Below are positions 7,697-16,943 of a stretch of 49,308 nt of DNA, one piece after another. A program made the position numbers and the translations under genes. Numbering within the stretch: position 1 is the first letter of the stretch; each line of letters begins with the position of its first letter. Location of the stretch: the NCBI GenBank assembly GCA_016215465.1, contig JACRJT010000032.1, positions 1-49,308 on the forward strand, given 5' to 3'. The stretch comes from Nitrososphaerota archaeon (GTDB lineage: Archaea; Thermoproteota; Nitrososphaeria; Nitrososphaerales; Nitrosopumilaceae). Under the pieces are notes generated by a model. That model ran no database searches and was not told the origin of the DNA. It saw only the letters and a program-made list of their open reading frames with translations.

Positions 7697-8920
7697 TCAA
7701 TTAGTTGTTGCCCTTTCTTGCAAAACGGCAGTCAGGTCTATTATGTTTCCATTTCGGTTTATTTGGAGTACCACTTTATCGCCGACATTTTTGTTTTCAG
7801 AAAGGTATATGATCAGATCATCGATATCCCGGATCTTGTATCCATCTAGTGCAATTATTACGTCGCCGCCCTTTATCTCGCGATTAATGTTGTAGGAGGC
7901 CTCCTGTATGCCTGCTTTTGCTGCAGGTCCGTCACTTATGGTACTTGTGACAAATACACCCTTGTAGTTTTTTGCAAGGCCTAACTTTTGGGCAATGTCT
8001 GGGACAAGGCTTGTTCCAGACACACCAAGCCATGGATGCGCATATGCTCCCTTTTCAATCAGTGACGGCAATATTCTCTTGACGGTATTTGATGGTACTG
8101 CAAATCCTATTCCAGAAAACTCTCCAGTTGTAGACTGGATTGCGGTGTTGATCCCAATTACTTGTCCATCCATATTCAAAAGCGGCCCGCCAGAGTTTCC
8201 TGGATTTATTGCGGCGTCGGTTTGTATCACATTTGATATAGAATAACCAGATCCCTGATTTGGTAAAAGGCGGCCCATCTGACTAATTATGCCAGTGGTC
8301 ATGGTGTCACTTAGGCCAAACGGGTTACCTATCGCGATTACTTGCTGTCCCACATCAAGCAAAGACGAGTCTGCCAATGGTAGTGGGTTTAGTTGCTCAT
8401 CAGAGTAGTCATCGATTATTTGCAGTACTGCGATATCGTTGAAGGGGTCTGTCCCTATCACATTTGCAGAATAAATGTTCCCGTCAACAAATCTGACATC
8501 GACTGTTTTTGCGCCGGAAACCACGTGATTATTAGTAATGATGTGACCTAGCTTATCATATACGAATCCAGAGCCAAGTCTTGTCGACTGGCTTTCAAGA
8601 GGACTTCCGTTTATGATGACACTTTCGTTTACGGTTGATACCTTACTTGTTATTTGAACGACCGAGTTTTCCACCTGTTTGAAGATAAGTGTTAATGAAC
8701 TCGGTTTGCCTGATTCAGAACTTGATATGGTCGTCAAGACTGCATTTTTTAGAGACGCATCTTCATTTTGTGCAACCGTATCCATGCTTTTTTGCACAGT
8801 TGAAATTAGTTCAGCGTCAGATGTGCGACCAAGGTTTGTCGTAACACTAAGTACTAGCAGGACCGAAAGAAGCCCAATTACCGAAATCTGAATTTTTTCT
8901 CGATTGTTCATTTGTTGCAC
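7697..8920 (-). CDS. HtrA/DegP-family trypsin-like protease with PDZ domain
   Basis: A 407-residue membrane-anchored serine protease. An N-terminal signal anchor (ISVIGLLSVLLVLSVTTNL, 12-30) leads to a trypsin-like domain with the full triad: H132 in HIITNNHVVSG, D162 in DPFNDIAVLQI and S243 in INPGNSGGPLL. The oxyanion stretch AIGNPFG is intact. A PDZ domain follows at about residues 290-400 (PWLGVSGTSLVPD, GGDVIIALDGYKI). HtrA proteins degrade or sense misfolded proteins outside the membrane. The gene stands alone, divergent from the cupredoxin-fold gene. Confidence 0.92.
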   Translation of the reverse strand: MQQMNNREKIQISVIGLLSVLLVLSVTTNLGRTSDAELISTVQKSMDTVAQNEDASLKNAVLTTISSSESGKPSSLTLIFKQVENSVVQITSKVSTVNESVIINGSPLESQSTRLGSGFVYDKLGHIITNNHVVSGAKTVDVRFVDGNIYSANVIGTDPFNDIAVLQIIDDYSDEQLNPLPLADSSLLDVGQQVIAIGNPFGLSDTMTTGIISQMGRLLPNQGSGYSISNVIQTDAAINPGNSGGPLLNMDGQVIGINTAIQSTTGEFSGIGFAVPSNTVKRILPSLIEKGAYAHPWLGVSGTSLVPDIAQKLGLAKNYKGVFVTSTISDGPAAKAGIQEASYNINREIKGGDVIIALDGYKIRDIDDLIIYLSENKNVGDKVVLQINRNGNIIDLTAVLQERATTN

Positions 8921-9092
8921 CAGTGATTATTTCTGAGTTATTGAAAACATTTCAGACTTTGCCTATAACCATTGCGCAGAAATTGTAAGCGTTTGAATTC
9001 TTGCACAAATAGTTATTTTCTTAATCGTTAGATAAAACTGAATTAACATTGTTACTTTGTCTCTAAATACCAGGATTGTGTAATTCCAGATG

Positions 9093-9151
9093 TGACGAGA
9101 ACAAGCCCGTAACCCATACCCTTGTCTTAATCTCCAGGACGGTTCTCGTCA
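9093..9151. repeat. 10-bp perfect inverted repeat with 39-base loop
   Basis: The left arm tgacgagaac (9093-9102) is exactly complementary to the right arm gttctcgtca (9142-9151). It lies in the 291-base divergent region between the HtrA gene and the cupredoxin-like gene. It could be a regulator site pair or the closing stem of a small RNA. It does not look like a tRNA. Confidence 0.6.
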
Positions 9152-9211
9152 TAATTACATCGCCTCAGTGAACATTGTTAATCACTGAATAAATAGCAGG
9201 AATTTGCATTT

Positions 9212-9697
9212 GTGTTGTTGGCAAAGCGAAACAACAAGGCAAATCAGAAATTTAACTCACGTAGATTAATCTGGATTTGTGGCATCGTACTTGCAGTAGC
9301 TGGAATCGGCTATGCTGCATTGATGTCTGCAACCCCAGTCAACGCAAGGTATCCGGTATTAGGAGTTCCAGTCAATCATTACATCAAGGTGATAAATTCT
9401 CAGAATGGTCCTGCGTTTGTTAGTGCGTCCACGAGAGGAGGAAAAGGATTTTCAGGAACAGGAGGGCACCTTACACCTACAATTGAGGTCAATAATGACG
9501 AACTTGTATCCATACACGTACTTAACGAAGACCACCAAAAACACAATTTTAACATAGATCAGTTCAATGTCCATACAAAAGATCTTGATCACTTTGGTTC
9601 GCAATCAATTACGTTTGTAGCAGACAAATCAGGAAAATTCGGCTATTATGATTCACTTAATCCCAAGATGAATGGAACCATTCTGGTGGGCAAATAA
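9212..9697 (+). CDS. Membrane-anchored cupredoxin-fold protein lacking type 1 copper ligands
   Basis: A 161-residue protein with an N-terminal anchor (LIWICGIVLAVAGIGYAAL, 19-37) and one cupredoxin-like domain. The fold signals are present: HNFNID at 111-116 supplies the first His position, and the C-terminal loop reads FGYYDSLNPKMNGTILV. In copper-binding members this loop is YYCxxHxxM; here Cys is D147 and His is N150, while M153 remains. The type 1 copper centre therefore appears lost. Blue copper proteins are abundant in this group, so this is probably a degenerate relative with a structural or different metal role. The start is a GTG preceded by an AT-rich box at 9188-9195. Confidence 0.7.
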   Translation: MLLAKRNNKANQKFNSRRLIWICGIVLAVAGIGYAALMSATPVNARYPVLGVPVNHYIKVINSQNGPAFVSASTRGGKGFSGTGGHLTPTIEVNNDELVSIHVLNEDHQKHNFNIDQFNVHTKDLDHFGSQSITFVADKSGKFGYYDSLNPKMNGTILVGK

Positions 9698-9746
9698 ATT
9701 GTTCCGTGCCGCAGAACGCGTCAACTTGCAACGGGGAGAATATTGA

Positions 9747-10136
9747 TTGGAAGACGCTGAGAAATACCCCAATCACAGCATCAGAGACGTAATCGAATCA
9801 TTTGTAGAGCAGATACAATCAACTAGAAAATTATTATTTGGAATCACCATTTCTGCGTTGATTCTGGCCCCTTTGGCAATGGGCCTTTCAGTGTATTTGG
9901 TAAAACATGAGCACTTTTTTTTCATCCTTGATGAATATGATGAGTTTGGAACGTTTCTGGTCATATTGCTTGTTACAGTCATAATTGTGTCATCAATTTG
10001 GCTAGGTTTGGGAATACGGCAGTTTGCAATGTTAAAGTCTTGGAATGCAAGATACTCAAGTTATATAAAAAAGAAAGAAAAACTCGATGAGAAAATATCG
10101 TCCAGCTTTGAACTAGACGAGGATCAAGAGACTTAG
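9747..10136 (+). CDS. Small membrane protein with two helices
   Basis: A 129-residue protein with a charged N-terminus, two strong membrane helices (LLFGITISALILAPLAMGLSVYLV and FLVILLVTVIIVSSIWLGLGI) and a charged C-terminal tail with a coiled-coil-like YIKKKEKLDEKISSSF. The start is a TTG at 9747. It follows the cupredoxin-like gene by 49 bases on the same strand. No family recognised. Its final 24 bases overlap the convergent winged-helix gene. Confidence 0.6.
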   Translation: MEDAEKYPNHSIRDVIESFVEQIQSTRKLLFGITISALILAPLAMGLSVYLVKHEHFFFILDEYDEFGTFLVILLVTVIIVSSIWLGLGIRQFAMLKSWNARYSSYIKKKEKLDEKISSSFELDEDQET

Positions 10137-10442
10137 ATTATTGCTGTCGGTGCTTGTTTTTCTTGGAAACAAATCTTCGTATGGTTCTATGATGTTTCGG
10201 CAAAACTCCATTCCCTTTGCAGTTACCCTGTAAATTGTAACTGTGCGCTTACCGTCTTGTAAGACAGTCTTTGTAATTATTTGGCGTGCCTCTAATTCAT
10301 CGATTATGTGCTTGTGTTTTTTTAGATTCAGTCCACTGTAGCTTACCAGAGATGTCTGATTCAGCTCGCCATATTGAGCGAGAAGTAAAATTATGTCTTT
10401 TATTATGTAGATCTTGTCCCTGTAACCCTTGGTAACTGTCAC
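10113..10442 (-). CDS. Winged-helix DNA-binding protein
   Basis: A 109-residue protein with the pattern of an archaeal winged-helix transcription regulator: DIILLLAQYGELNQTSLVSYSGLNLKKHKHIIDELEARQIITKT (helices 1-3), then a wing with KRTVTIYRVTAKGMEF. Such proteins often start with a KIYIIKDII-like helix, as here. Target and effector are unknown. The next gene clockwise is folD, divergently placed 98 bases away. Confidence 0.75.
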   Translation of the reverse strand: MTVTKGYRDKIYIIKDIILLLAQYGELNQTSLVSYSGLNLKKHKHIIDELEARQIITKTVLQDGKRTVTIYRVTAKGMEFCRNIIEPYEDLFPRKTSTDSNNLSLLILV

Positions 10443-10506
10443 AATTTTTCAAGTCGCTTTGAGGATAAATAACTTCTAGGAATGATTGTCCTGTTTTTCA
10501 GCTTGA

Positions 10507-10519
10507 TTAAAATAAATAC
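10507..10519 (+). promoter_or_regulatory. TATA box of folD
   Basis: The AT-rich stretch ttaaaataaatac is centred about 27 bases before the TTG start at 10541, which supports that unusual start codon and a leaderless transcript. Confidence 0.5.
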
Positions 10520-10540
10520 AATCAGCCCAAAGAACCCACG

Positions 10541-11407
10541 TTGGTTGGAACAAAAATTGACGGAGTTTTAGTCGCATCTTCAGTCAAAGAAAGAGTAAGA
10601 AAGGCAGCATCTGAGCTAAAATCGCAGGGAATTGAGCCCTGCTTGGCTACAATACTGGTTGGTGATAACCAGGCATCTGCCACATATGTGAAAAACAAAC
10701 ACAAGGCATGTGCTGAGGTCGGCATTTTGACCAAGGATCACAAGCTGCCAGCAACCACATCGCAGGAGGAAATGAATGAGCTGCTCGGTACCCTAAATTC
10801 AGATAATTCCATCCATGGAATATTGGTTCAGCTTCCACTTCCAAAGCAACTAGGAGAATTTGAGACCACATCAAGAATTTCGCCAATTAAGGATGTTGAC
10901 GGCCTAACACCATACAATGTCGGGTTGTTATCTTTGGGAAAAGCAATCCTAAAGGCATGCACACCGTCAGGGATAATTGAATTATTTGACTACTACAACA
11001 TAGACTTGGAAGGAAAAAACATAGTCATCATCAACAGAAGCAATCTGCTTGGAAAGCCACTATATCACCTGCTGCTACAACGAAATGCCACAGTTACCAC
11101 GTGTCACTCCAAAACAAAGAATCTTCAAAAAATTTGTCAGGATTCAGACATTATAATAACGGGGGTAGGGAATAGAACGAGGTTTACCTTGACTCCAGAA
11201 ATGATACGAGATGGCGCTATAGTGATAGACGTTGCGACGACGCGTCATGATGAAAAACTAGTCGGGGATTGCGATTTTGATAAAATAATACAAAAGGCAG
11301 CATTTGCTTCCCCAGTTCCAGGGGGCGTCGGGCCAATGACAATTGCAATGCTTTTAAAAAATACAGTTACTGCAGCTTCGCTAAGTGAGAACATTGTCAG
11401 AAGATAA
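10541..11407 (+). CDS. folD: Methylenetetrahydrofolate dehydrogenase / methenyl-THF cyclohydrolase
   Basis: A 288-residue bifunctional FolD, interconverting methylene-, methenyl- and 10-formyl-THF with NADP. Catalytic YVKNKHKACAEVGI supplies Y49 and K53; the second family signature GILVQLPLPK is present; and the cofactor domain reads VIINRSNLLGKPLYHLL and later PVPGGVGPMTIAMLL, the family's closing signature. The length is normal. The TTG start is backed by a TATA box at the right distance. The gene overlaps the following 5-formyl-THF cyclo-ligase by 23 bases, so the two are co-expressed, and it supplies formyl-THF to PurN. Confidence 0.95.
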   Translation: MVGTKIDGVLVASSVKERVRKAASELKSQGIEPCLATILVGDNQASATYVKNKHKACAEVGILTKDHKLPATTSQEEMNELLGTLNSDNSIHGILVQLPLPKQLGEFETTSRISPIKDVDGLTPYNVGLLSLGKAILKACTPSGIIELFDYYNIDLEGKNIVIINRSNLLGKPLYHLLLQRNATVTTCHSKTKNLQKICQDSDIIITGVGNRTRFTLTPEMIRDGAIVIDVATTRHDEKLVGDCDFDKIIQKAAFASPVPGGVGPMTIAMLLKNTVTAASLSENIVRR

Positions 11408-11957
11408 GCCAAGGCTACGCAATCATTTGCTTGAAAAGCGCGACGGACTGTCGCATGACTTTATGACAATATCAAGTAAACAAATCCAAAGAAACCTCAA
11501 AAAAATCGAGGCCTTTAGGAATGCAGAAAAAGTTGCTTGTTATTACTCGGTTGGAAGCGAGGTTAGGACACTTGACATAATACAACAGATGATAAGCGAG
11601 GGAAGAATGGTTGCGCTTCCAAGAATTGTCGACGACGAATTAGTTTTTTGTTCCGTCAAAAGCTTTGAGGAATTACAAAAAGGGGAGTTTGGGATAATGG
11701 AGCCAAGAAAAAACTGCCCCGTAGTCGATGAATTTGATATCATTTTGGTTCCAGCGGTGGCAATGATGCGAACAGGCCAGAGATTGGGCTACGGCAGGGG
11801 ATACTATGACAGATTTTTGTCAAAACACAAGACGCCTGCAATAGCTTTGGAATATTCGAAACTAGTTGTCAGGAACATACCAAAATCAGAAGGCGACATT
11901 CCAATACAATGGGTTGTTACAGAAGACGAAGTGATAAGAACATCACAGGTACAGTAG
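11385..11957 (+). CDS. 5-formyltetrahydrofolate cyclo-ligase
   Basis: A 190-residue member of the 5-FCL/MTHFS family, which converts 5-formyl-THF to methenyl-THF using ATP. Seen: an early basic helix KPRLRNHLLEKRD, then EKVACYYSVGSEVRT, and the family signature MRTGQRLGYGRGYYDRFL with the ATP/folate-binding glycines and tyrosines. The start is a GTG inside the end of folD; an in-frame TTG nine bases later is an alternative. It converges on and overlaps purD by 15 bases. It ends in TAG, so amber works as a stop in this genome. Confidence 0.9.
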   Translation: MRTLSEDKPRLRNHLLEKRDGLSHDFMTISSKQIQRNLKKIEAFRNAEKVACYYSVGSEVRTLDIIQQMISEGRMVALPRIVDDELVFCSVKSFEELQKGEFGIMEPRKNCPVVDEFDIILVPAVAMMRTGQRLGYGRGYYDRFLSKHKTPAIALEYSKLVVRNIPKSEGDIPIQWVVTEDEVIRTSQVQ

Positions 11958-13211
11958 GCCTTTTTTTCCAATATCCATCCGGCAATACTTGTTTTTCCAG
12001 GATATTTTGTCTGCTGCAGAATATGCGTTTGTTATGGCACTTTGTAGCGAATCTCCAAGTGCAGTTACACCCAAAACGCGCCCGCCGCTTGTGAGAACTT
12101 TGTTGTTTTCAAGTTTTGTTCCTGCATGGAACACAACTGTGTAATTTCCATCAACAGATTCCAGGCCTGTGATTTCGTCATTTTTTGGATATGATTCAGG
12201 GTATCCCTTTGATGCCAGAACTATACAGACGGCACTTTGCTTTTTCCAGGAAACAGCAGGCAGTTTTGCAAGTGTTCCATCAGCACTTGCCTTGAGATAC
12301 TCAAACAGATCAGAGTCCATACGAATCAGTATCGGCTGACATTCTGGATCCCCCATTCTTGCATTGTATTCCAGTACGTACGGCTCGCCATCTTTTAGCA
12401 TGATTCCAGCATAAAGAAACCCTTTGAAAGTTATTCCCTCAGATTTTAGGGACTCGATTGTTTTATCGATGATGTTTTTTTGTATTTTTTCAGCCAGTTT
12501 GTCATCAATTACGCCAGTGGGCGAATACGCCCCCATTCCGCCGGTGTTTGGGCCTTTGTCATCATCAAATATTCTTTTGTGGTCCTGACTTGTCGCCATT
12601 GGAATCGCAATGTTTCCATCAGAAAGTGCAATGTATGACGCTTCAACCCCATCTATTTTTTCCTCTACGATTATTCTTTTTCCGGCGTTTCCAAACGATT
12701 GCTTTACTAAAATCAAATCTATTGCGTCAAAGGCCTCTTGCTTGCTATTGCACACGATTACCCCTTTTCCTGCGGCAAGCCCGTCTGCCTTTATTACGAC
12801 GTCGTGATCTTTTGATTTGACGTATTCTTTAGCGGAGGCAGGATCATCGAAGACCTCAAAGGTAGCAGTCGGAATGTGGCTTCGTTTCATGAAGGTTTTG
12901 GCCCAAATTTTACTTGATTCAAGCTGCGCCGCGTTTTTTGTCGGGCCAAAAATCGGGAGATTTTGTTCGTTAAACTTGTCCACTATTCCCATGGCAAGCG
13001 GGACTTCGGGGCCCACCACGGTAAAGCAGTTGTTTTTTGCAGCAAAATCTGCCAGCTTGTCGATCTCATCTACTTGTATTGGAATGTTGTTTTTGGTTCC
13101 GCCATTCCCAGGTGCAAAAAAGATCTTTCCCACTTTTGGCGATTTGGATAATTTCCACCCAATTGCGTGTTCACGTCCGCCAGAGCCAACAACTAAAACG
13201 TCAACCAACAC
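11943..13211 (-). CDS. purD: Phosphoribosylamine-glycine ligase (GAR synthetase)
   Basis: A 422-residue ATP-grasp ligase making GAR, the substrate of PurN. Seen: N-terminal VLVVGSGGREHAIGWKL; TVVGPEVPLAMGIVDKF; ATP-grasp core VVIKADGLAAGKGVIVC; metal-binding GPNTGGMGAYSPT; and FLYAGIMLKDGEPYVLEYNARMGDPECQ. All are standard for PurD and the length is normal. The start is a GTG at 13211. It stands opposite to folD/5-FCL but belongs to the same purine and one-carbon neighbourhood. Confidence 0.95.
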   Translation of the reverse strand: MLVDVLVVGSGGREHAIGWKLSKSPKVGKIFFAPGNGGTKNNIPIQVDEIDKLADFAAKNNCFTVVGPEVPLAMGIVDKFNEQNLPIFGPTKNAAQLESSKIWAKTFMKRSHIPTATFEVFDDPASAKEYVKSKDHDVVIKADGLAAGKGVIVCNSKQEAFDAIDLILVKQSFGNAGKRIIVEEKIDGVEASYIALSDGNIAIPMATSQDHKRIFDDDKGPNTGGMGAYSPTGVIDDKLAEKIQKNIIDKTIESLKSEGITFKGFLYAGIMLKDGEPYVLEYNARMGDPECQPILIRMDSDLFEYLKASADGTLAKLPAVSWKKQSAVCIVLASKGYPESYPKNDEITGLESVDGNYTVVFHAGTKLENNKVLTSGGRVLGVTALGDSLQSAITNAYSAADKISWKNKYCRMDIGKKGLLYL

Positions 13212-13294
13212 GTGGACTCTTGGAGTCTTGTATATATTCCAAATTTAGGACGGTTAGATTGCAACCCACAAGAACAAGTAGCGTCTAATCTAGC

Positions 13295-13303
13295 TTTATA
13301 AAA
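13295..13303 (+). promoter_or_regulatory. TATA box of ileS
   Basis: The sequence tttataaaa lies 18-26 bases before the TTG at 13321, typical of a leaderless archaeal promoter, and favours that TTG as the start. Confidence 0.6.
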
Positions 13304-13320
13304 TCAGATCAGATACCAAA

Positions 13321-16300
13321 TTGATATTGCATTTAGCAAAAGAATTTGATTCAAAAAATATTGAGGATGAAATCAGGTCGTACCATACCAAGATAGACCT
13401 TCAGAAAATGATTTCAGAGTCAGATGACAAAAAATCAAAAATAATTTTCATCGAGGGCCCGCCTACAATGAACGGCATTCCACATGCTGGACACCTGCGC
13501 GGACGCGTCATGAAGGATTTTTGGTACAGATACATGACGCTAAGAGGACACAAAGTTGTCTTCAATGCAGGCTGGGATACACAGGGGCTTCCAGTGGAGC
13601 TGCAAGCAGAAAAGGAGCTTGGGATCACTGGCGGAAAAACAGAGATTCTAAAATCATTTGGAATTGAAAGACTTGTTGAGGAATGCAAGCGCCTGGTTCA
13701 CAAGTATAATGAAAAATGGATCAAAGTTGACCAGCTGCTCGGCATGTCATTTAATCAAGAGAAAGCATACTGGACTTACAAGGACGAATTTATCTAGCGG
13801 GAATGGCAGTTTCTAAAAAAAGCGCACGAGACTGGAATTCTCACCGAAGGGTACAGAGTTGTCGCATACTGCCCAAGCTGTCAGACATCGCTTAGCCATG
13901 CAGAGATAAATCAAGGGTATGACATGGTGCAAGACCCATCATTATACTACAAGGTCAAGTTGGAATCAGAAGACGTGTTCCTAATTGTATGGACCACAAT
14001 GCCGTTTACTTTGGTAACAGACGCAATGGTCGGCCTAAATCCGGAAGAAAATTATCATTATGTAAAAGTTGAAAACGAAACTTGGGTAGTGGGTGAAAAA
14101 AGACTTGATGAGTTCATGAAGGAGGTAAAAATTGAAAATTATGAGATAACAAAAACGCTCAAGGGTTCTACGTTTGAGGGCAAGAAATACACCCACCCAT
14201 TGTTGGACAGAATTCCAAAGCTAAAGGATTTGGCAGGAGACGCAGCAATTCATGTTGCTGTCGCAGAGTCATTTGTTGATGCAAATACGGGAAGCGGGCT
14301 TGTGCACCTATCCCCTGCAAACGGAGAGGAAGACTATGAGATTGCCAGAAAGAGAAACGCACCAATCTTCAATCCAATCAATGACGAAGTAAAGTTTACA
14401 GAAGACGCAGGAAAGTATGCTGGCCTTTTTGTTCGCGATGCAGACAGAGTAATTGTAGAGGACATCAGGGATGCAGGAGCACTGGTCAGAATTGGCAAAA
14501 TCAAGCACAAGTATCCGCTTTGCTGGAGGTCGCACCATCCAATTGTTTGGATTGCAAGAAGGGAATTCTTTTACATGCTAGACAGGTTAGGGGACAAAGC
14601 AATACAGGCAGCGGAAAACGTGGAATACTTTTTTGAGCAGCCAAAAAACCGATTTTTAGGCATAATAAAAGAAAAGCACCCATGGTGTATTTCTCGTGAA
14701 AGGTTTTGGGGCTGCCCGCTGCCAATTTGGAACTGCAAAAAATGTGGCCACGTCGAGAGGCTTTTTTCGAGAAAAGAGATAGTCGACTCTGCAGTAGAGC
14801 TGCCAGATGGGCCAAACTTTGAGCTTCACAGGCCGTGGATTGACAAGGTAGTCATCAGGTGCAAAAAATGCAGCGCAAACATGGAAAGAGAGAAATTTGT
14901 TCTAGACACGTGGCACAACAGCGGCTCTGCGCCATACTCCTCTCTGACAGACGAAGAATATGCATCTGGCATACCTGCGCCATTTTTAACTGAGGGCATA
15001 GACCAGACGCGCGGATGGGCATATACTCTTTTGATCGAAAATGTGATTTTGAACAACAAGCCGATTGCCCCATTCAAGTCATTTTTGTTTCAGGGCCACG
15101 TTCTTGATAAAAATGGCAACAAAATGAGCAAGAGTCTTGGAAATGTGATGGATGCAGAAGAAATGCTTGCAAAGTATCCTGCGGATCTGATCAGATTTTA
15201 TTTTATGTGGAAATCAAGCCCGATTGAGCCGCTCAACTTTAGCACGGATGAGATGATGTCAAGACCATACCAAATCCTAAACACGTTATATCACATTCAC
15301 CTGTATTTCAAACAAAATAGCGAATACGACAAATTTGACAGTGGTGCCACCCCCATCCAGTCGGTTCAGAGCAGGGAACTGCTCCAGCCTCCAGACATTT
15401 GGCTGCTATCCAAGTTGCAGAAACTCATCATACAAGTTGGGGAGAACAACGACAAGTGCAAGTTCCACGAATCCGCAAAGGCAATAGAAGACTTTGTCAT
15501 AAACTCTCTAAGCCAGATATACATACCAATCACAAAAGCCGAGCTCTGGGAGGAAGACGGTTCAAACGAAAGAAGATTTGCAATTTATGCAGTGCTGCAC
15601 GAAATACTCAAAACACTTGACATTCTGATGCACCCACTATGCCCCTATACCAGTGAGTACCTGTATCTTGCAACATTTGGCAAAAACAGCGTACTGCTTG
15701 ACAGATGGCCGCAGTACCAGCAAGGACTGATCAACGAGCCAATCGAGGAGTCATTTGATCTAATGAAGGAGTCAGCGTCGGTGTCGGCTGCGGCAAGGAT
15801 GAAGGCCAAGCTAAAGCGAAGATGGCCGTTAAACGAGGCGATAATTTGTGTCAAAAAGTCACAAAAACCCAAAATCGAGATACTCTCGGATCTTCTCAGG
15901 TCACAGCTAAACGTTGAAAAGTTCAAGATTGTGGAGCTTGAAAACAAGGAAGGCCTCGAATTACTAGACGAGATGCAAAAAGTCGGCCTTCCAGTAAGGC
16001 CAGTCATAGAAATGGACAGAAAAAAGATAGGTCCGAAGGCAAAACAACACATGGCATTGTTACTTTCCAAGTTCTCAGACACAAGACCAGAAGACATTGT
16101 AACAGAATTGTTGTCAAGTGGTGCCTACACGTTTGATGTTGGGCCCGCCAAGATAGTACTAGATAGAGAAGACTTTGTAGTCGATTTTGATGCAGGGGAC
16201 GGTTTTGCGTTTTCAAAAAGGGATGGCCTTGTTGTCTTTATTTCGACAGTGCGAAACAGAGAGATGATGTCAAGAGGGTTGGTAAAGGATCTTGCAAGAA

Positions 16301-16521
16301 GACTGCAAACACTGCGAAAGGAAAGAGGATACAACCCGACAGACATTTTGCAGACTGCATCAATACTTGATCTAGACGATGAGTCACTTGAAATGGCAAA
16401 AGAAAAATCATCAGATCTTGCGTTTTTGGTCAGAGTAAAACAGATCGACTTTGCAGGAGCCGGCAAAAACTACAAAGACGATGACATCGATGGTCAAAAA
16501 ATTCGAATCTCAGTAGAGTAA
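13321..16521 (+). CDS. ileS: Isoleucyl-tRNA synthetase, interrupted by an in-frame TAG codon
   Basis: The frame from 13321 to 16521 encodes a full IleRS of 1,066 residues except for one TAG at 13795-13797 (codon 159). Sequence on both sides is one continuous enzyme: YWTYKDEFI before the stop and REWQFLKKAHETGIL after it, where relatives carry an acidic residue; GAG to TAG is a single base change. Class I motifs are intact: PHAGH at 54-58 and KMSKS at 601-605. The CP1 editing region, zinc knuckles (CPSC, CKKC twice) and the anticodon domain are all present. There is no second ileS in the window. This could be a sequencing error, a real nonsense mutation, or readthrough. Downstream restart at the ATG 13924 would lose the catalytic HIGH-like motif. 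Confidence 0.93.
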
Positions 16522-16549
16522 GAAGCTCACTTTTAGCAAATCAGGGGGA

Positions 16550-16557
16550 TTAAATAT
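16550..16557 (+). promoter_or_regulatory. TATA box of the 16578 gene
   Basis: The stretch ttaaatat is centred about 25 bases before the ATG at 16578, fitting a leaderless start. Confidence 0.5.
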
Positions 16558-16577
16558 CAAAAACACCATTATACGAC

Positions 16578-16907
16578 ATGGTAAAGCAGATCAGCTTAGA
16601 TGCATGGCAGACACAGCATCTAGAGGGTCTGCTAAAAAAAGCATCCGCAATAGTCACAAAGACTGGAAACCCTATCATTTTGTACAGGCAGATGCTTGAA
16701 GAAGAAGAGGACGCATATGAGGAAATTGTTTGCTCGCTTACAGAAAAGTACGTAGTCGAACAGCTGGTCATATCAGGTGGAGTACTTCCTCCTACGTTTA
16801 GACAGCAATTCATATTTACCATAGACGAGTTTCCGCAGAGGCTTTTGCGAAAAAGCAAGGATCTATTCTTGCAGACAATTGAGCTTCTTGAGGGCCAGAT
16901 AAGCTAA
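16578..16907 (+). CDS. Conserved-looking hypothetical protein, 109 residues
   Basis: A soluble, mainly helical, acidic protein starting MVKQISLDAWQTQHLEGLLKK. It has an acidic patch LEEEEDAYEEI and ends with a helix FLQTIELLEGQIS. No known motif is recognised. A TATA box sits at the right distance. It lies between ileS and sucC on the same strand. Confidence 0.6.
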   Translation: MVKQISLDAWQTQHLEGLLKKASAIVTKTGNPIILYRQMLEEEEDAYEEIVCSLTEKYVVEQLVISGGVLPPTFRQQFIFTIDEFPQRLLRKSKDLFLQTIELLEGQIS

Positions 16908-16943
16908 CATACAGAATATAAAGACCGTGAAAAAATTTTCTGC

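Noticed and set aside
13795-13797. TAG in ileS as pyrrolysine or genome-wide amber recoding
   Set aside because: Other genes in the window end normally in TAG, no pyrrolysine machinery is seen, and this lineage is not known to use it.
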